Of a stretch of DNA of 64,000 bases, positions 48,385-60,246 are shown one piece after another (the first letter of the stretch is position 1; every line of letters begins with the position of its first letter). The stretch is from Coriobacteriia bacterium (GTDB taxonomy: Bacteria; Actinomycetota; Coriobacteriia; Coriobacteriales; Eggerthellaceae). The notes under the pieces were generated by a model. It was not told the origin of the DNA. It made no database searches and saw nothing but the letters and a program-made list of their open reading frames with translations. The DNA lies in the NCBI GenBank assembly GCA_030537355.1, contig JAUNNF010000006.1:1-64000 (forward strand), given 5' to 3'. The position numbers were made by a program, and so were the translations under genes.

Positions 48385-49980
48385 ATGAGTGAATTTAAAA
48401 TTGAAGATATTGATCATTTAAGTGCCGAAGAGATTACTAAAAATCTTCAGCGAGAAATTGAGAGTTTAGACCTTACAGATGAATCTGCGGATAGTGGATA
48501 TGTAATGCAGGTTGGTGATGGTATCGCTAAAGTTTATGGTCTTAGAGATGCTATGATGGGCGAGCTTTTAGAATTTCGACCTAAACATGGACAACAAGTA
48601 TATGGATTGGTACAGAATCTTGAAGATGAAAATGTTGGCGCGGTACTTCTTGCTAATGTTTCAAGTATTAAAGAAAATGATATTGTAAAAACAACTGGTA
48701 AAGTACTTGAAATTCCTGTTGGTGAGGGAATGCTTGGACGAGTTGTAGATCCGTTGGGGAATCCAATTGATGGCAAAGGTCCAATCAAAACAAATGGTAC
48801 TCGTCCAATTGAATTTAAAGCTCCAGGTGTAATCGATCGTCAGCCAGTACATGAGCCTGTTCAAACTGGTCTTTTGGCAGTAGATTCAATGATCCCAATA
48901 GGTCGAGGTCAACGTGAGCTTATTATTGGTGATCGACAAACTGGTAAAAGCGCAATAGCCATTGACACAATCATTAATCAAAAAAATGATGATATGATTT
49001 GTGTATATGTTGCTATTGGACAAAAAGCTAGTTCTGTTGCTCGTATTGCAGATACTTTGGCAAAAAACGATGCTCTTGACAATACAATAATTGTGTCAGC
49101 AACTGCTGCTGATAGTGCTCCGCTTCAATATATTGCACCTATGGCTGGAGCTGCTATTGGTGAATACTTTATGTATACAGGAAAGAATAATAAACCTGCT
49201 TCTAAAGACAATCCGGGTAGACATGTTCTTTGTGTATATGATGATTTGTCAAAACAAGCTGTAGCTTATAGACAAATGTCATTAACTTTGCGTCGTCCAC
49301 CCGGACGTGAAGCCTATCCAGGAGATATTTTCTATTTACATAGCCGTCTTTTAGAGCGTGCTGTGAAATTATCAGATGAACATGGTGGAGGTTCGCTTAC
49401 AGCTCTTCCTATTATTGAAACACAGGCCGGCGATGTATCAGCATATATTCCTACTAATGTAATTTCAATTACAGATGGTCAGATTTACTTACAAACAGAT
49501 CTGTTTTTCCAAGGACAACGTCCTGCTGTCGATGTAGGAATTTCTGTTTCTCGTGTAGGCGGAAACGCACAGATTAAAGCAATGAAACAAGTTGCTGGTA
49601 ACCTTCGCCTTGACCTGGCATCTTATCGTGAACTTCAGGCTTTTACTCAATTTGGTAGCGATTTAGATAAGGCTACTCAACAACAGCTTAATCGTGGTGA
49701 TCATATGACTCAATTACTTATTCAGGGAAGATATGCACCAATGCCTGTTGAAGATCAGGTTGTTGTGATTTATGCTGCTAACCAAGGTCATATAGATAAT
49801 TTAGAAATTGAAGAAGTTATCGAATTTAGAGAAGATTTTGTTAAATTTATGCACGCAAATGGTAAAGACGTTTTGAAAACGATTCGTAAGTCTGGTGTAG
49901 TTAGTGAGAAAACCAAAAAGAGTTTAGATAAGCTTATTGATACTTATTTTAATGTTTATAAGGAGCATACAGCAGAATAA
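48385..49980 (+). CDS. atpA: F0F1 ATP synthase subunit alpha
   Basis: The 531-residue protein has the N-terminal beta barrel ([13 protein letters not shown]), Walker [10 protein letters not shown] near residue 190, and the alpha-specific [11 protein letters not shown]-like segment ([16 protein letters not shown]). About 25 residues precede the conserved start, slightly more than usual. It forms the non-catalytic sites of F1. Its end overlaps atpG by one base (TAATG). Confidence 0.97.
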   Translation: MSEFKIEDIDHLSAEEITKNLQREIESLDLTDESADSGYVMQVGDGIAKVYGLRDAMMGELLEFRPKHGQQVYGLVQNLEDENVGAVLLANVSSIKENDIVKTTGKVLEIPVGEGMLGRVVDPLGNPIDGKGPIKTNGTRPIEFKAPGVIDRQPVHEPVQTGLLAVDSMIPIGRGQRELIIGDRQTGKSAIAIDTIINQKNDDMICVYVAIGQKASSVARIADTLAKNDALDNTIIVSATAADSAPLQYIAPMAGAAIGEYFMYTGKNNKPASKDNPGRHVLCVYDDLSKQAVAYRQMSLTLRRPPGREAYPGDIFYLHSRLLERAVKLSDEHGGGSLTALPIIETQAGDVSAYIPTNVISITDGQIYLQTDLFFQGQRPAVDVGISVSRVGGNAQIKAMKQVAGNLRLDLASYRELQAFTQFGSDLDKATQQQLNRGDHMTQLLIQGRYAPMPVEDQVVVIYAANQGHIDNLEIEEVIEFREDFVKFMHANGKDVLKTIRKSGVVSEKTKKSLDKLIDTYFNVYKEHTAE

Positions 49981-50840
49981 TGCCAAGTTTACATGATGTA
50001 GAAAGACGAATTAAATCAGTTAGCTCTACTAGACAAATTACTAGTACGATGCAAATGATTTCTGCTACCAAAGTTGGTAAGAGTAATTCTCGCCTTGAGC
50101 TCTCTCAACCTTATAAACAATCAATTACGGACATTATGAACAATATTCAAAGTTCTAATGGTTGTTCGTTACTTGAAAAGCATGACGATATCAAAACAAC
50201 TCTTCTTGTTGTTATTGTTTCTGACAAAGGTTTAGCTGGTGGTTTTAATTCAAATATTTTACATCTTGCTCAAAAATATTTGGATGACAATAAACGTGCC
50301 GGAAAAGCGACTAAAGTTATTGTTTGTGGTAAAAAAGCTGCTAGCTATTTTAATTTTAGAAATATTCAAACCGAACTTGAATTTATTGGTACCTCAGAGG
50401 AGCCGCAATATATACAAGCTGAAGAAATTGGAAATTACTGTATTGATAATTACTTAAACGGTAATATTGATGAAGCTTTTATTCTTTACAATAAATGTAA
50501 AAACAATATTGAACAAACAGTCGTAGATTCAATGATTCTGCCTATTGAAAGTAATGAATTAGAGGAGTCAAATAATAGTGATATGGAGTATGAACCTAAC
50601 GAATCCGCTGTTTTAGAAGGTTTAATTCCTCTGTATATTAAAACACTTATTTATAATGCATTATTGGATAGCGCCGCAGGAGAACAAATTGCTCGTAGAG
50701 TTGCCATGCAGAATGCTACAGATAGTGCAGATGAAATGATTGAAACACTTACTCGGCTCTATAACAGTGTTCGTCAAGGAGCAATTACTACTGAGCTCAA
50801 TGAAATTGTTGGCGGAGCTGATGCTGCTAAGGACTCATAA
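49980..50840 (+). CDS. atpG: F0F1 ATP synthase subunit gamma
   Basis: The 286-residue protein begins with VERRIKSVSSTRQITSTMQM and ends with a long helix (ARRVAMQNATDSADEMIETL), the two rotor-shaft helices of gamma. SDKGLAGGFNSNI is the family core motif. It is coupled to atpA. Confidence 0.96.
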   Translation: MPSLHDVERRIKSVSSTRQITSTMQMISATKVGKSNSRLELSQPYKQSITDIMNNIQSSNGCSLLEKHDDIKTTLLVVIVSDKGLAGGFNSNILHLAQKYLDDNKRAGKATKVIVCGKKAASYFNFRNIQTELEFIGTSEEPQYIQAEEIGNYCIDNYLNGNIDEAFILYNKCKNNIEQTVVDSMILPIESNELEESNNSDMEYEPNESAVLEGLIPLYIKTLIYNALLDSAAGEQIARRVAMQNATDSADEMIETLTRLYNSVRQGAITTELNEIVGGADAAKDS

Positions 50841-52530
<1,690 letters not shown>

Positions 52531-52533
52531 ATT

Positions 52534-53952
52534 ATGTTTTCATTAATAATTTCAATTATATTTTTAATTGTAGGGTACTTTACTTATGGTAAGTTTGTTG
52601 AACGTATTTTTGGCCCTGACGATAGAAAAACTCCTGCCTACACAGAAGGCGATGGTGTAGATTTTGTTCCGCTAAAGCTTTGGAAATCATATCTTATTCA
52701 ACTTCTTAATATTGCTGGTACAGGCCCAATTTTTGGTGCGCTTATGGGAGCGTGTTTTGGTCCAATTGTTTTTGTATGGATTGTGGTTGGTTGTATTTTC
52801 GGTGGAGCTGTACATGATTATATGACTGGCATGATTTCTCTTCGTCATAAAGGTGCTTCAATAGCACAATTAAGTGGTATTTATTTTAGCAATGCGTATA
52901 AATGGGTTATGCGTATTTTTGCTGTAGTACTTTTAATTCTTGTGGGTACTGTGTTTGTTACTAGTCCCGCAGCTTTACTTGGCATTATAACTCCGGATTT
53001 TTTAAATGAAAACTTTTGGATAATTGTGATTTTTATTTATTATTTTATGGCAACATTACTACCTATTGATAAATTAATTGGTCGCTTATATCCTATTTTT
53101 GGTTCGGTATTGATAATAATGACCATTGCTATTTTAGGTGGTTGTTTTGTAGAATATAATATTGCTATTCCAGAAATTAGTTTTACCAATATGCATCCTG
53201 ATGGTCTTCCTATTTGGCCTTTTATGTTCGTAACTGTAGCATGTGGAGCAATTTCAGGTTTTCATGCAACGCAAAGTCCTATGATATCTAAGTGTCTTGA
53301 AAAAGAAAAACAAGGTAGAAAAGTATTTTATGGAGCCATGATAAGTGAAGGTATTATTGCGCTTGCTTGGGCTGCAGCTGGCGTATGTTTTTACGAATCT
53401 ACCGGAGGATTATACGAGGCACTAAGCCAGTTTGGTCAAAGTGCTACCGTTTATGATATTTCTATGGGAATGCTTGGACCTGTAGGTGGTGTTTTAGCTA
53501 TTATTGGTGTTGTGTTTTGTCCTATCACTTCTGGCGATACAGCATTCAGGAGTGCTAGATTAATCCTTGCAGAAACTTTCAATTTACGTCAAAGTGCATT
53601 AAAGCATAGACTTATTATCGCAACACTATTATTTCTTATTTCAGGCTTGCTTTCGCTATTAGACTTTGATATATTATGGCGATATTTCTCTTGGGCTAAT
53701 CAAACTTTAGCTATGCTTGCCCTTGCAGTTTTTACTACATATCTTCTTACGAAAAAAAATAAATGGTTATCTTTAGTTACTGCAATACCATGTGCTTTTA
53801 TGGGCGCTGTAACTTTTACTTATATATTGATGGCTCCTGAAGGTTTTAGATTAGATGCCCTATTTGCTTATCCTGCAGGAATAATGTTTGCGATTGTTAT
53901 ATTTACTTATTATTTGTATTATTTAAGAAAAGAATTAAAACACGATGCATAG
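52534..53952 (+). CDS. CstA-family carbon starvation transporter
   Basis: The 472-residue protein has about twelve to thirteen membrane helices. The CstA motifs are clear: GKFVERIFGPDDRKTPA, NIAGTGPIFGALMGACFGP, FGGAVHDYMTGMISLRHKG and PITSGDTAFRSARLI. CstA proteins take up pyruvate or peptides. It starts 3 nt after the ATPase operon, so it could be read from the atp promoter. It overlaps the next gene by 8 nt. Confidence 0.92.
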   Translation: MFSLIISIIFLIVGYFTYGKFVERIFGPDDRKTPAYTEGDGVDFVPLKLWKSYLIQLLNIAGTGPIFGALMGACFGPIVFVWIVVGCIFGGAVHDYMTGMISLRHKGASIAQLSGIYFSNAYKWVMRIFAVVLLILVGTVFVTSPAALLGIITPDFLNENFWIIVIFIYYFMATLLPIDKLIGRLYPIFGSVLIIMTIAILGGCFVEYNIAIPEISFTNMHPDGLPIWPFMFVTVACGAISGFHATQSPMISKCLEKEKQGRKVFYGAMISEGIIALAWAAAGVCFYESTGGLYEALSQFGQSATVYDISMGMLGPVGGVLAIIGVVFCPITSGDTAFRSARLILAETFNLRQSALKHRLIIATLLFLISGLLSLLDFDILWRYFSWANQTLAMLALAVFTTYLLTKKNKWLSLVTAIPCAFMGAVTFTYILMAPEGFRLDALFAYPAGIMFAIVIFTYYLYYLRKELKHDA

Positions 53953-55516
53953 AATTCTTAAAAATAAAAAGTTTATATCAGTACTCTTATTTATTGTATT
54001 ACTTGGTTTATTTCTTGTGATGGTAAGAAATTATTCTTACAATGATGTATTGCAGACAATCCAAAAAGACGATATTGCAATTATTTATACAAATGATATC
54101 CATGGAGTTTCAAAGAAAAATTTAGGGTTCGATAGCTTAGCCCATTTTAAATCTAGTGTTGAGTCCAAAACAAATAACGTAATTACTGTAGATAGTGGAG
54201 ACGATGTTGAGGGCACTTATATGGTTAAGGCATCAGATGGTAAATTTGCTGCAAAAATGATGAATGAAATCGGCTATGATTACGCAACGCTAGGAAATCA
54301 TGATTTTAATTTAGATGACAATAAACTCCAAGAGTTTATTGATATGTCAAATGTTCAATTTTTAGCTTGTAATTATAATGCCAAGAAAATTAAACCTTAC
54401 CATATTAAAGAAATTAATGGCAAAAAAATCGCCTTTATCGGGGTGGCTCATCCTATGAACACCACACCAGAAATGCTTTATAAGCAAGTTCAATCTAGTA
54501 TTAATGAAGTTAAAAATAATGATGCAAATTTTGTAATTTTGTTAACTCACTTAGGTGAAGAACCGAAGCAAACTGAGGATTTTACTGTAAATAAATTGGC
54601 AAACAACATTAGTGGAGCTGACGTTATTTTAGATGGACATACTCATAGTACAATAAAAGATACGATTATAAACAATATTCATATTTGCCAGGCAGGTTCG
54701 TCACTTAGAAATTTTGGTCTTATAACCATATCTTATGACAATAATATTAACTTTAAAATAATTGATGAATATAACGATAAAAATGAGCAATTTACAAAAT
54801 TTATTGAACAATCAAAGAAAGAAGTTGATCCTAATTATGATGAAGTGATGTGCAAAACTGAAGCAGAAATTCCATATAATGGCGAAGGTAATATGGTGTC
54901 ATGTAGTAGGGAGGATCCTCTTGGTAATCTACTTTGTGATTCCTATCTTGAAGCTATTAATGCAGATTGTGCTATTACCAATGCAACAGGTTATAGATCA
55001 AATATCCCTAAAGGTAATGTCACTAAAGAAGATATGAAGGATCTGTTTGCTTTTGGTGACGATATCGAAAAAATTGAAGTTACAGGAGCAGACTTGCAGG
55101 ATATTTTGGAACATGCATGTAGAAAAACTCAAAGAGAATTTCAAGATGAAAATGGTTATCCGGTTGGTTCTTGTGCAGAGTTCATGCAAGTAGCTAATAT
55201 TAATTTTAGAATAGATACTTCTGTTCCAAGCTCAGTTAAAACTGATGGTCGCAATTCATTTGTTGCTGTTACAGGAGAGAGACGTGTTAAAGATATTAAA
55301 GTTAAAGGGGAGCCTCTCAATATAAATAAAATTTATACTTTAGTTACATCGAAGTATTTAGCTGGTGGTGGTTGCGGATTAACTATGTTGAAAGATAAAC
55401 AAGTTCTTGAGAATAAATCTGACATTGATAATATTTTGTGTAACTTTATTACTAATAAATTAGATGGTAAAACTTCTGAATATGTTGACACAAAAGGCAG
55501 AATCGTTGTAAATTAA
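53945..55516 (+). CDS. Membrane-anchored 5'-nucleotidase/UshA-like metallophosphatase
   Basis: The 523-residue protein has an N-terminal helix (about 10-28, uncleaved signal anchor) followed by the metallophosphatase domain: TNDIHGVSKKN, DSGDDVEGTYM, TLGNHDFNLD and DGHTHS supply the two-metal site. The C-terminal 5'-nucleotidase domain (about 300-523) includes NATGYRSNIPKGNVT and YLAGGGCGL. It would release phosphate and nucleosides outside the cell. No LPXTG or repeats are seen. Overlap with the CstA gene suggests co-expression. Confidence 0.9.
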   Translation: MHRILKNKKFISVLLFIVLLGLFLVMVRNYSYNDVLQTIQKDDIAIIYTNDIHGVSKKNLGFDSLAHFKSSVESKTNNVITVDSGDDVEGTYMVKASDGKFAAKMMNEIGYDYATLGNHDFNLDDNKLQEFIDMSNVQFLACNYNAKKIKPYHIKEINGKKIAFIGVAHPMNTTPEMLYKQVQSSINEVKNNDANFVILLTHLGEEPKQTEDFTVNKLANNISGADVILDGHTHSTIKDTIINNIHICQAGSSLRNFGLITISYDNNINFKIIDEYNDKNEQFTKFIEQSKKEVDPNYDEVMCKTEAEIPYNGEGNMVSCSREDPLGNLLCDSYLEAINADCAITNATGYRSNIPKGNVTKEDMKDLFAFGDDIEKIEVTGADLQDILEHACRKTQREFQDENGYPVGSCAEFMQVANINFRIDTSVPSSVKTDGRNSFVAVTGERRVKDIKVKGEPLNINKIYTLVTSKYLAGGGCGLTMLKDKQVLENKSDIDNILCNFITNKLDGKTSEYVDTKGRIVVN

Positions 55517-55945
55517 TTATTTATGATAAGTTTCACCATTTATTATTTTGAATGATCTGTATATTTGTTCAAGTAATACAACTCTTGCAAGGTTATGAGG
55601 TAGAGTAATTTTTCCAAAAGATAGCTTGAAATCAGAGCTTCGTTTTATATCTTCAGGAAGACCAGTTGAACCACCAATAATGAATACGATATGACTTTGT
55701 CCATTTAGAGTTATACTGCTAATCTTTTTCGCAATTGCTTCACTTGAGAATTCTTTAGCCTCTATACAAAGTGAAATTTTATAACCAGATAACTTATCTA
55801 CAATTGATATAAGTTTAGAATCATCATCAGGAACTTCTATTGTTTCAAGTTTACAATAAGCTGATAGGCGCTTTGTATATTCTTTAGCAGCTTCAACCCA
55901 AAATTTTTCTTTTAATTTGCCAACTGTTACAATGGTAATTTTCAT
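55517..55945 (-). CDS. rlmH: 23S rRNA pseudouridine-1915 methyltransferase RlmH
   Basis: The 142-residue SPOUT methyltransferase has VTVGKLKEKFW at the N-terminus, the knot motif FIIGGSTGLPEDIK and the end LPHNLARVVLLEQIYRSFKI ... YHK. It is slightly shorter than the usual 155-160 residues, owing to small internal deletions rather than truncation. It overlaps the fucosidase gene by one base and lies downstream of it. Confidence 0.95.
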   Translation of the reverse strand: MKITIVTVGKLKEKFWVEAAKEYTKRLSAYCKLETIEVPDDDSKLISIVDKLSGYKISLCIEAKEFSSEAIAKKISSITLNGQSHIVFIIGGSTGLPEDIKRSSDFKLSFGKITLPHNLARVVLLEQIYRSFKIINGETYHK

Positions 55946-57270
55946 TATTCTAAATCGAATTGAACAATCCTCGTATGAAGACTTGTGCCATATGGAAATG
56001 GATTAAGTTTAAACTTATTATCACTAACCTCGGGCGCTTTATTATTGTCAAGATAAATGGCATTCACAACTTTTTTATCAGTTTTAATATTGATAGTCTT
56101 TAATGCATTAGGATCATCCTTTTTAACATTTGTTTCCATAGGAACATCGCTAATTACAGCATAATAATGTGATTCATCGTATAATATATCAGCATTATCA
56201 GCATCAATATCAGTTTTTCTAGCCTTGTAAATGAAATCTTTGTTAGTCTTAATCCATTTTCCTAAATAGTCGAGAGTTTGTTTTTCGTAGTCCCCGAATT
56301 TGCCATTTGCTTGAGGGCCAACATTTAGCAAGAAATTAGAATTAAATTTTCTACATATCATTAGCGTATCAATAAGGCTAGAAACTGGTTTAAATGAAAT
56401 GTCATCCTTTGCATAACCCCAATGGTCTGTTATGCTTTCACACATCTCCCCTGCACGAGGTCTATCGCTATTATCTACAAAACTTGGATTACCTCTCTCA
56501 AAAGTAACGCTATCTATTAATGGATGAGAAACTTTTCCTAAATTATCAAGTCCAGTATTATTAATAATCATTGCATTAGGTTGATGTTTTTTAACCATGT
56601 TATATAACCTATCGAATTTCCAATCAGCATCTTTTTTGTCCCACCAGCCGTCAAACCAAAAACCGCCTATCTCGCCATAATTTGTACATAGCAACTCAAC
56701 GCTATTGTAAAGGTAGTCTAGGTATTTATCGAAATCTTGAGTATATGTAGGTTCATGCCAATCTAAGAGGGTATGGTAAAAGAATGGTTTAATTCCTTGT
56801 GCATTGCATTCGCTTACGAATTCTTTAATTAAGTCACGATGACATTTAGAATGAGGGGCATCATATGTATTTAAGCCACAAGTGTCATAAAGAGAAAAAC
56901 CTTCATGATGTCTTGTTGTTATAGTTATATATTTAGCTCCAGAATTCTTAGCAGATGATACGATATCTTTGGCCCAATCAGGGTCTACATTAAATTGTGC
57001 GGGAAGTTTTTCATATTCTTCCTTATTTGCATTAGGATTTTTGTCTAGGTACCATTCACCTTGACCAATTATGCTATAAAGACCAAAGTGTACAAATACA
57101 CCATAACCTAATTGCTCAAAATCTTTAATGTATTTATATTGTGCAGGATAATCTGCTTGATTTGTGTATGCTTGTTTTTGTTTTTCTTGAGTGTTGTTGT
57201 TTGTACATGCGCTAACACCAAAAATTAAACTAATTGCTAATAAGCCTGAAATAAATATTTTTTTAAACAT
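55945..57270 (-). CDS. Alpha-L-fucosidase lipoprotein (GH29)
   Basis: The 441-residue protein has a lipoprotein signal (VSAC, C22). GH29 motifs follow: YGVFVHFGLYSIIGQGEWY, TTRHHEGFSLYDT and GGFWFDGWW with the likely nucleophile at D207. The C-terminal part is a beta domain (KTINIKTDKKVVNAIYLD). It removes fucose from host glycans or mucins at the cell surface. The fucose permease or fuc genes are not nearby. It has its own divergent promoter region at 57271-57322. Confidence 0.9.
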   Translation of the reverse strand: MFKKIFISGLLAISLIFGVSACTNNNTQEKQKQAYTNQADYPAQYKYIKDFEQLGYGVFVHFGLYSIIGQGEWYLDKNPNANKEEYEKLPAQFNVDPDWAKDIVSSAKNSGAKYITITTRHHEGFSLYDTCGLNTYDAPHSKCHRDLIKEFVSECNAQGIKPFFYHTLLDWHEPTYTQDFDKYLDYLYNSVELLCTNYGEIGGFWFDGWWDKKDADWKFDRLYNMVKKHQPNAMIINNTGLDNLGKVSHPLIDSVTFERGNPSFVDNSDRPRAGEMCESITDHWGYAKDDISFKPVSSLIDTLMICRKFNSNFLLNVGPQANGKFGDYEKQTLDYLGKWIKTNKDFIYKARKTDIDADNADILYDESHYYAVISDVPMETNVKKDDPNALKTINIKTDKKVVNAIYLDNNKAPEVSDNKFKLNPFPYGTSLHTRIVQFDLE

Positions 57271-57322
57271 GTGGACCTCTTTACTAGTTTTATACTATTA
57301 TATTATATTAAAGGGAGGCATT
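57271..57322. other. Short divergent promoter region
   Basis: This 52-nt gap separates the minus-strand fucosidase and the plus-strand flavodoxin-like gene. It is almost pure A/T, with TATACT and TATTAT-like hexamers near 57291-57302 and the ribosome-binding site AAGGGAGG at 57311-57318 for the plus gene. No hairpin is seen. Confidence 0.4.
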
Positions 57323-57934
57323 ATGGATAAGATTTTAATAATAAACGGTAGTCCAAAACAAAATGGTAATACTGCCTTAGCTATTGAAGAATTTATTAAA
57401 GCGAGCGTTACTAATTGTGAAGTTCTTCAAGTTGGACATTTACAATTACAAAGCTGTAAAGCTTGTGGAGCTTGTCGAAAGTTAGGTAAGTGTGCTTTTG
57501 ATGATGTTGTTAATGAAGCTGCTGTTAAGCTAGATTATTCTGACGCGTTAATTGTAGCCTCGCCAGTTCATTTTGCATCTGCTAGTGGTGCAATAACAGC
57601 ATTTATGGATCGACTATTTTATAGCTCAGGATTCGATAAACGTTACAAGATAGGTGCTGCAATTGCTGTGGCTAGGCGTGGAGGCATTACATCTACCTTT
57701 GATCAGCTCAATAAATATTTTACAATATCAGGAATGCCTATAGCTTCTGGTCAATATTGGAATGGAGTTCATGGAGCAGCTCCTGGAGAGGCTAGCCAAG
57801 ATTTGGAAGGATTACAACAAATTCGTACGCTAGCTCAAAATGTTGATTTCTTAATTAAGTCGATAAAACTTGGACTTGACAAATATGGAATGCCTCAAAA
57901 AGAAGATGGAATTCATACAAATTTTGTTCGATGA
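57323..57934 (+). CDS. Flavodoxin-fold NAD(P)H-dependent FMN oxidoreductase
   Basis: The protein has 203 residues from ATG 57323, behind AAGGGAGG; an open frame further upstream is antisense to the fucosidase start. The FMN phosphate loop NGSPKQNGNT lies near residue 7, followed by CKACGACRKLGKC, a cysteine-rich motif of the iron-sulphur-flavoprotein/multimeric flavodoxin family, and SPVHFASASGAITAFMDR. Substrate unknown. Overlaps the next gene by 4 nt (ATGA). Confidence 0.85.
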   Translation: MDKILIINGSPKQNGNTALAIEEFIKASVTNCEVLQVGHLQLQSCKACGACRKLGKCAFDDVVNEAAVKLDYSDALIVASPVHFASASGAITAFMDRLFYSSGFDKRYKIGAAIAVARRGGITSTFDQLNKYFTISGMPIASGQYWNGVHGAAPGEASQDLEGLQQIRTLAQNVDFLIKSIKLGLDKYGMPQKEDGIHTNFVR

Positions 57935-58113
57935 AAAATAGGGTTTTAAAAATAGCAATTATTGTACTGAGCTTCTTTGGAGTATTTGGGTTTTTCTTTG
58001 GTGTAACTCGTTTTATGGCAGGGGATGTACCAAGTGGTTTAAAGATTTGTGGTCTTGCTGTTGTTGGTGTTGGATGTTTGATTGGTGCCTATTTTAGTTT
58101 GAGAGACAAATAA
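57931..58113 (+). CDS. Small two-helix membrane protein upstream of putP
   Basis: The 60-residue protein has two hydrophobic helices (about 8-30 and 36-54) separated by MAGDVPSGLK and ends with a charged tail. It overlaps the flavodoxin-like gene by 4 nt and is one nucleotide before putP. It may be an accessory subunit of the symporter, as with other small membrane proteins next to carriers. Not recognised as a named family. Confidence 0.65.
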   Translation: MKNRVLKIAIIVLSFFGVFGFFFGVTRFMAGDVPSGLKICGLAVVGVGCLIGAYFSLRDK

Positions 58114-58114
58114 T

Positions 58115-59626
58115 ATGTTAGAAGCAGATATTTGGATAATTGTTGCCATGGTCATATACTTTGTAGGAGTTATGGCCGTTGGTGCTATTTATACAAAGAG
58201 ATCCAATAAATCAAGTACAGAATATTTCATAGGAGGTAGATCATTAGGTCCATGGTTAACTGCCTTGTCTGCCGAAGCTTCAGATATGAGCGGATGGTTG
58301 TTGATGGGACTTCCTGGTCTTGCTTATTTTAGTGGATGTTCAGAGGCTGGTTGGACAGCAGTTGGTCTAATAATTGGAACATATTTGAATTGGAGATTTG
58401 TTGCTAAGCGTCTTCGCAGATATAGTGAAGTTGCTGGAAATTCAATTACGCTCCCTGATTTTTTCAGCAATAGATTTCATGATAAAAAGAAAATTTTAAT
58501 GACCATATCTGCTTTGATAATTTTAGTTTTCTTTTGTGTTTATGTGGGAAGTTGTTTTGTTACATGTGGAAAATTGTTTAATACGCTATTTGGCTTTGAT
58601 TATGTTCATATGATGATATTTGCCGCACTTATTGTGTTTGCATATACATTTTTAGGTGGATATTTAAGCGTGTGTACTACAGATTTGATACAGAGTTTAC
58701 TCATGTGTGGTGCCTTGGCAGTTGTATTCATTGGTACTGTAGCTTCAATTGGTGGTGTTGAAAATTGTGCTAATGCACTCCGTGATATTCCAGGTTTTAT
58801 ATCTGTGACGCTAAGTGCTAATCCGCTTGAACAAGGTGGATTTGGCGTGCCTACAGAATATGGAATCGTAGGTATAATATCTGCTATTTCTTGGGGACTT
58901 GGTTATTTTGGTATTCCTCACGTTTTGGTTAGGTTTATGAGTATAAAGTCAGAAAAAGATATTAAAAAGTCTAGAATTATCGCCGTTGTTTGGCTGGTGA
59001 TTTCACTTGGATGTGCAGTTTGCATTGGGCTTGTTGGGCGAGCTTTCCTTCCAGATATGTTTACTACAAAAGCTACTGCAGAGACAATTTTTATTGTTTT
59101 ATCTAAAGTATTGCTTCCAAGCTTTTTATGTGGAATTGTTGTAACAGGTATTCTAGCTGCTTCTATGAGCTCCTCTTCTTCGTATTTATTGATTGCTAGT
59201 TCATCTATAGCGAAGAATATTTATAAGGGCTTAATTAAAAAAGATGCAAATGATGAACAAGTAATGTTTGTTGCACGTGTGACTTTAGTTATCGTCATGG
59301 CCTTTGGTATTTTTACTGCATTAGATGAAAATAATACTATCTTCAATATTGTTTCTTATGCTTGGGCAGGTTTTGGTGCTTCTTTTGGTCCTTTAGTTAT
59401 TATGAGTTTATATTGGAGGCGAACAACATTATCGGGTGCTGTTGCAGGAATGCTAACCGGAGCTATATCTGTAATTTTATATGAGTGTTTTTTGAGGGAT
59501 ATCGTCGGCTTATACTCGCTATTACCTTGTTTTATATTATCCTTGTTAGTAATTGTAATTGTGTCTTTATTGTCGAGAAAGCCCTCTAAAGAAATTCAAT
59601 CGGAATTTGATTCTGCAATTAATTAG
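58115..59626 (+). CDS. putP: Sodium/proline symporter PutP
   Basis: The 503-residue SSS-family carrier has about thirteen helices and PutP motifs: TEYFIGGRSLGPWLTALSA, EASDMSGWLLMGLPG, and AASMSSSSSYLLIASSS, which holds the Na+-site serines. It imports proline with Na+. The end overlaps the convergent NUDIX gene by 4 nt. Confidence 0.93.
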   Translation: MLEADIWIIVAMVIYFVGVMAVGAIYTKRSNKSSTEYFIGGRSLGPWLTALSAEASDMSGWLLMGLPGLAYFSGCSEAGWTAVGLIIGTYLNWRFVAKRLRRYSEVAGNSITLPDFFSNRFHDKKKILMTISALIILVFFCVYVGSCFVTCGKLFNTLFGFDYVHMMIFAALIVFAYTFLGGYLSVCTTDLIQSLLMCGALAVVFIGTVASIGGVENCANALRDIPGFISVTLSANPLEQGGFGVPTEYGIVGIISAISWGLGYFGIPHVLVRFMSIKSEKDIKKSRIIAVVWLVISLGCAVCIGLVGRAFLPDMFTTKATAETIFIVLSKVLLPSFLCGIVVTGILAASMSSSSSYLLIASSSIAKNIYKGLIKKDANDEQVMFVARVTLVIVMAFGIFTALDENNTIFNIVSYAWAGFGASFGPLVIMSLYWRRTTLSGAVAGMLTGAISVILYECFLRDIVGLYSLLPCFILSLLVIVIVSLLSRKPSKEIQSEFDSAIN

Positions 59627-60246
59627 TCAAACTCAGTTTTCCAATTATTTTGATTCTCGTGGGCCTTAAAACAAAGTTTAATTTGTTCTAATGTATTTTT
59701 GCCAAGTGCGAGTTTCGGTAGGTTTTCTTCTGAAAAAAAGTCTGCTTGTAGAGTTTCTGAATTTGGTTTGAAATCTTGTTTTATAAGTTTGCAGTATATA
59801 AAGATCTTTTCTATTTGGAATGGGAGAGTCATATCTTTTTTTCTTATATGGCTTTTCCAATCATGTATACAGATAACGAATTCTGGTTCAACAATTGCTC
59901 CTGCTTCTTCTAGTGCTTCCTTTTTTACGTTTTGGCTTACTGTTTGGTCAATATCTGTCCAGCCACCTGGGATGGACCATTTTCCACTAGATTCTTGTGC
60001 TAAGAGAAGTTTATCTTCTTTGAAACATACTGCTCTGGTATCAAGTTTTGGAGTTTGATAACCTATTTCTACACAAAAGAGATCTTTGATTTTGTCTATA
60101 TCTTCATTTGTGTGTTCTTGCAACATTTCTACCGCGATATTTCTAATTTCTTGATAGCGCTCACGTTCAAATTCGTTTTTTGTATAGTAAAGTCCTGCTT
60201 GCGAGAGAGCTTGCAGTTTTATTGCCCAGTCCATCCACTTACTCAT
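59623..60246 (-). CDS. NUDIX hydrolase with N-terminal NUDIX_N domain
   Basis: The 207-residue protein has an N-terminal helical region (LQALSQAGLYYTKNEFERERYQ) typical of the NUDIX_N (PF12535) type, then the NUDIX box GGWTDIDQTVSQNVKKE ... EEAG. The first box glutamate (GX5E) is Gln here, which may lower activity. This family cleaves ADP-ribose or CDP-choline type substrates. It overlaps pgeF by 4 nt, so both are in one minus-strand unit. Confidence 0.85.
   Translation of the reverse strand: MSKWMDWAIKLQALSQAGLYYTKNEFERERYQEIRNIAVEMLQEHTNEDIDKIKDLFCVEIGYQTPKLDTRAVCFKEDKLLLAQESSGKWSIPGGWTDIDQTVSQNVKKEALEEAGAIVEPEFVICIHDWKSHIRKKDMTLPFQIEKIFIYCKLIKQDFKPNSETLQADFFSEENLPKLALGKNTLEQIKLCFKAHENQNNWKTEFD

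Noticed and set aside
57191-57322. Upstream start for the flavodoxin-like gene
   Set aside because: It is antisense to the fucosidase signal peptide; MDKILIINGSP at 57323 is the family start with a strong ribosome-binding site.
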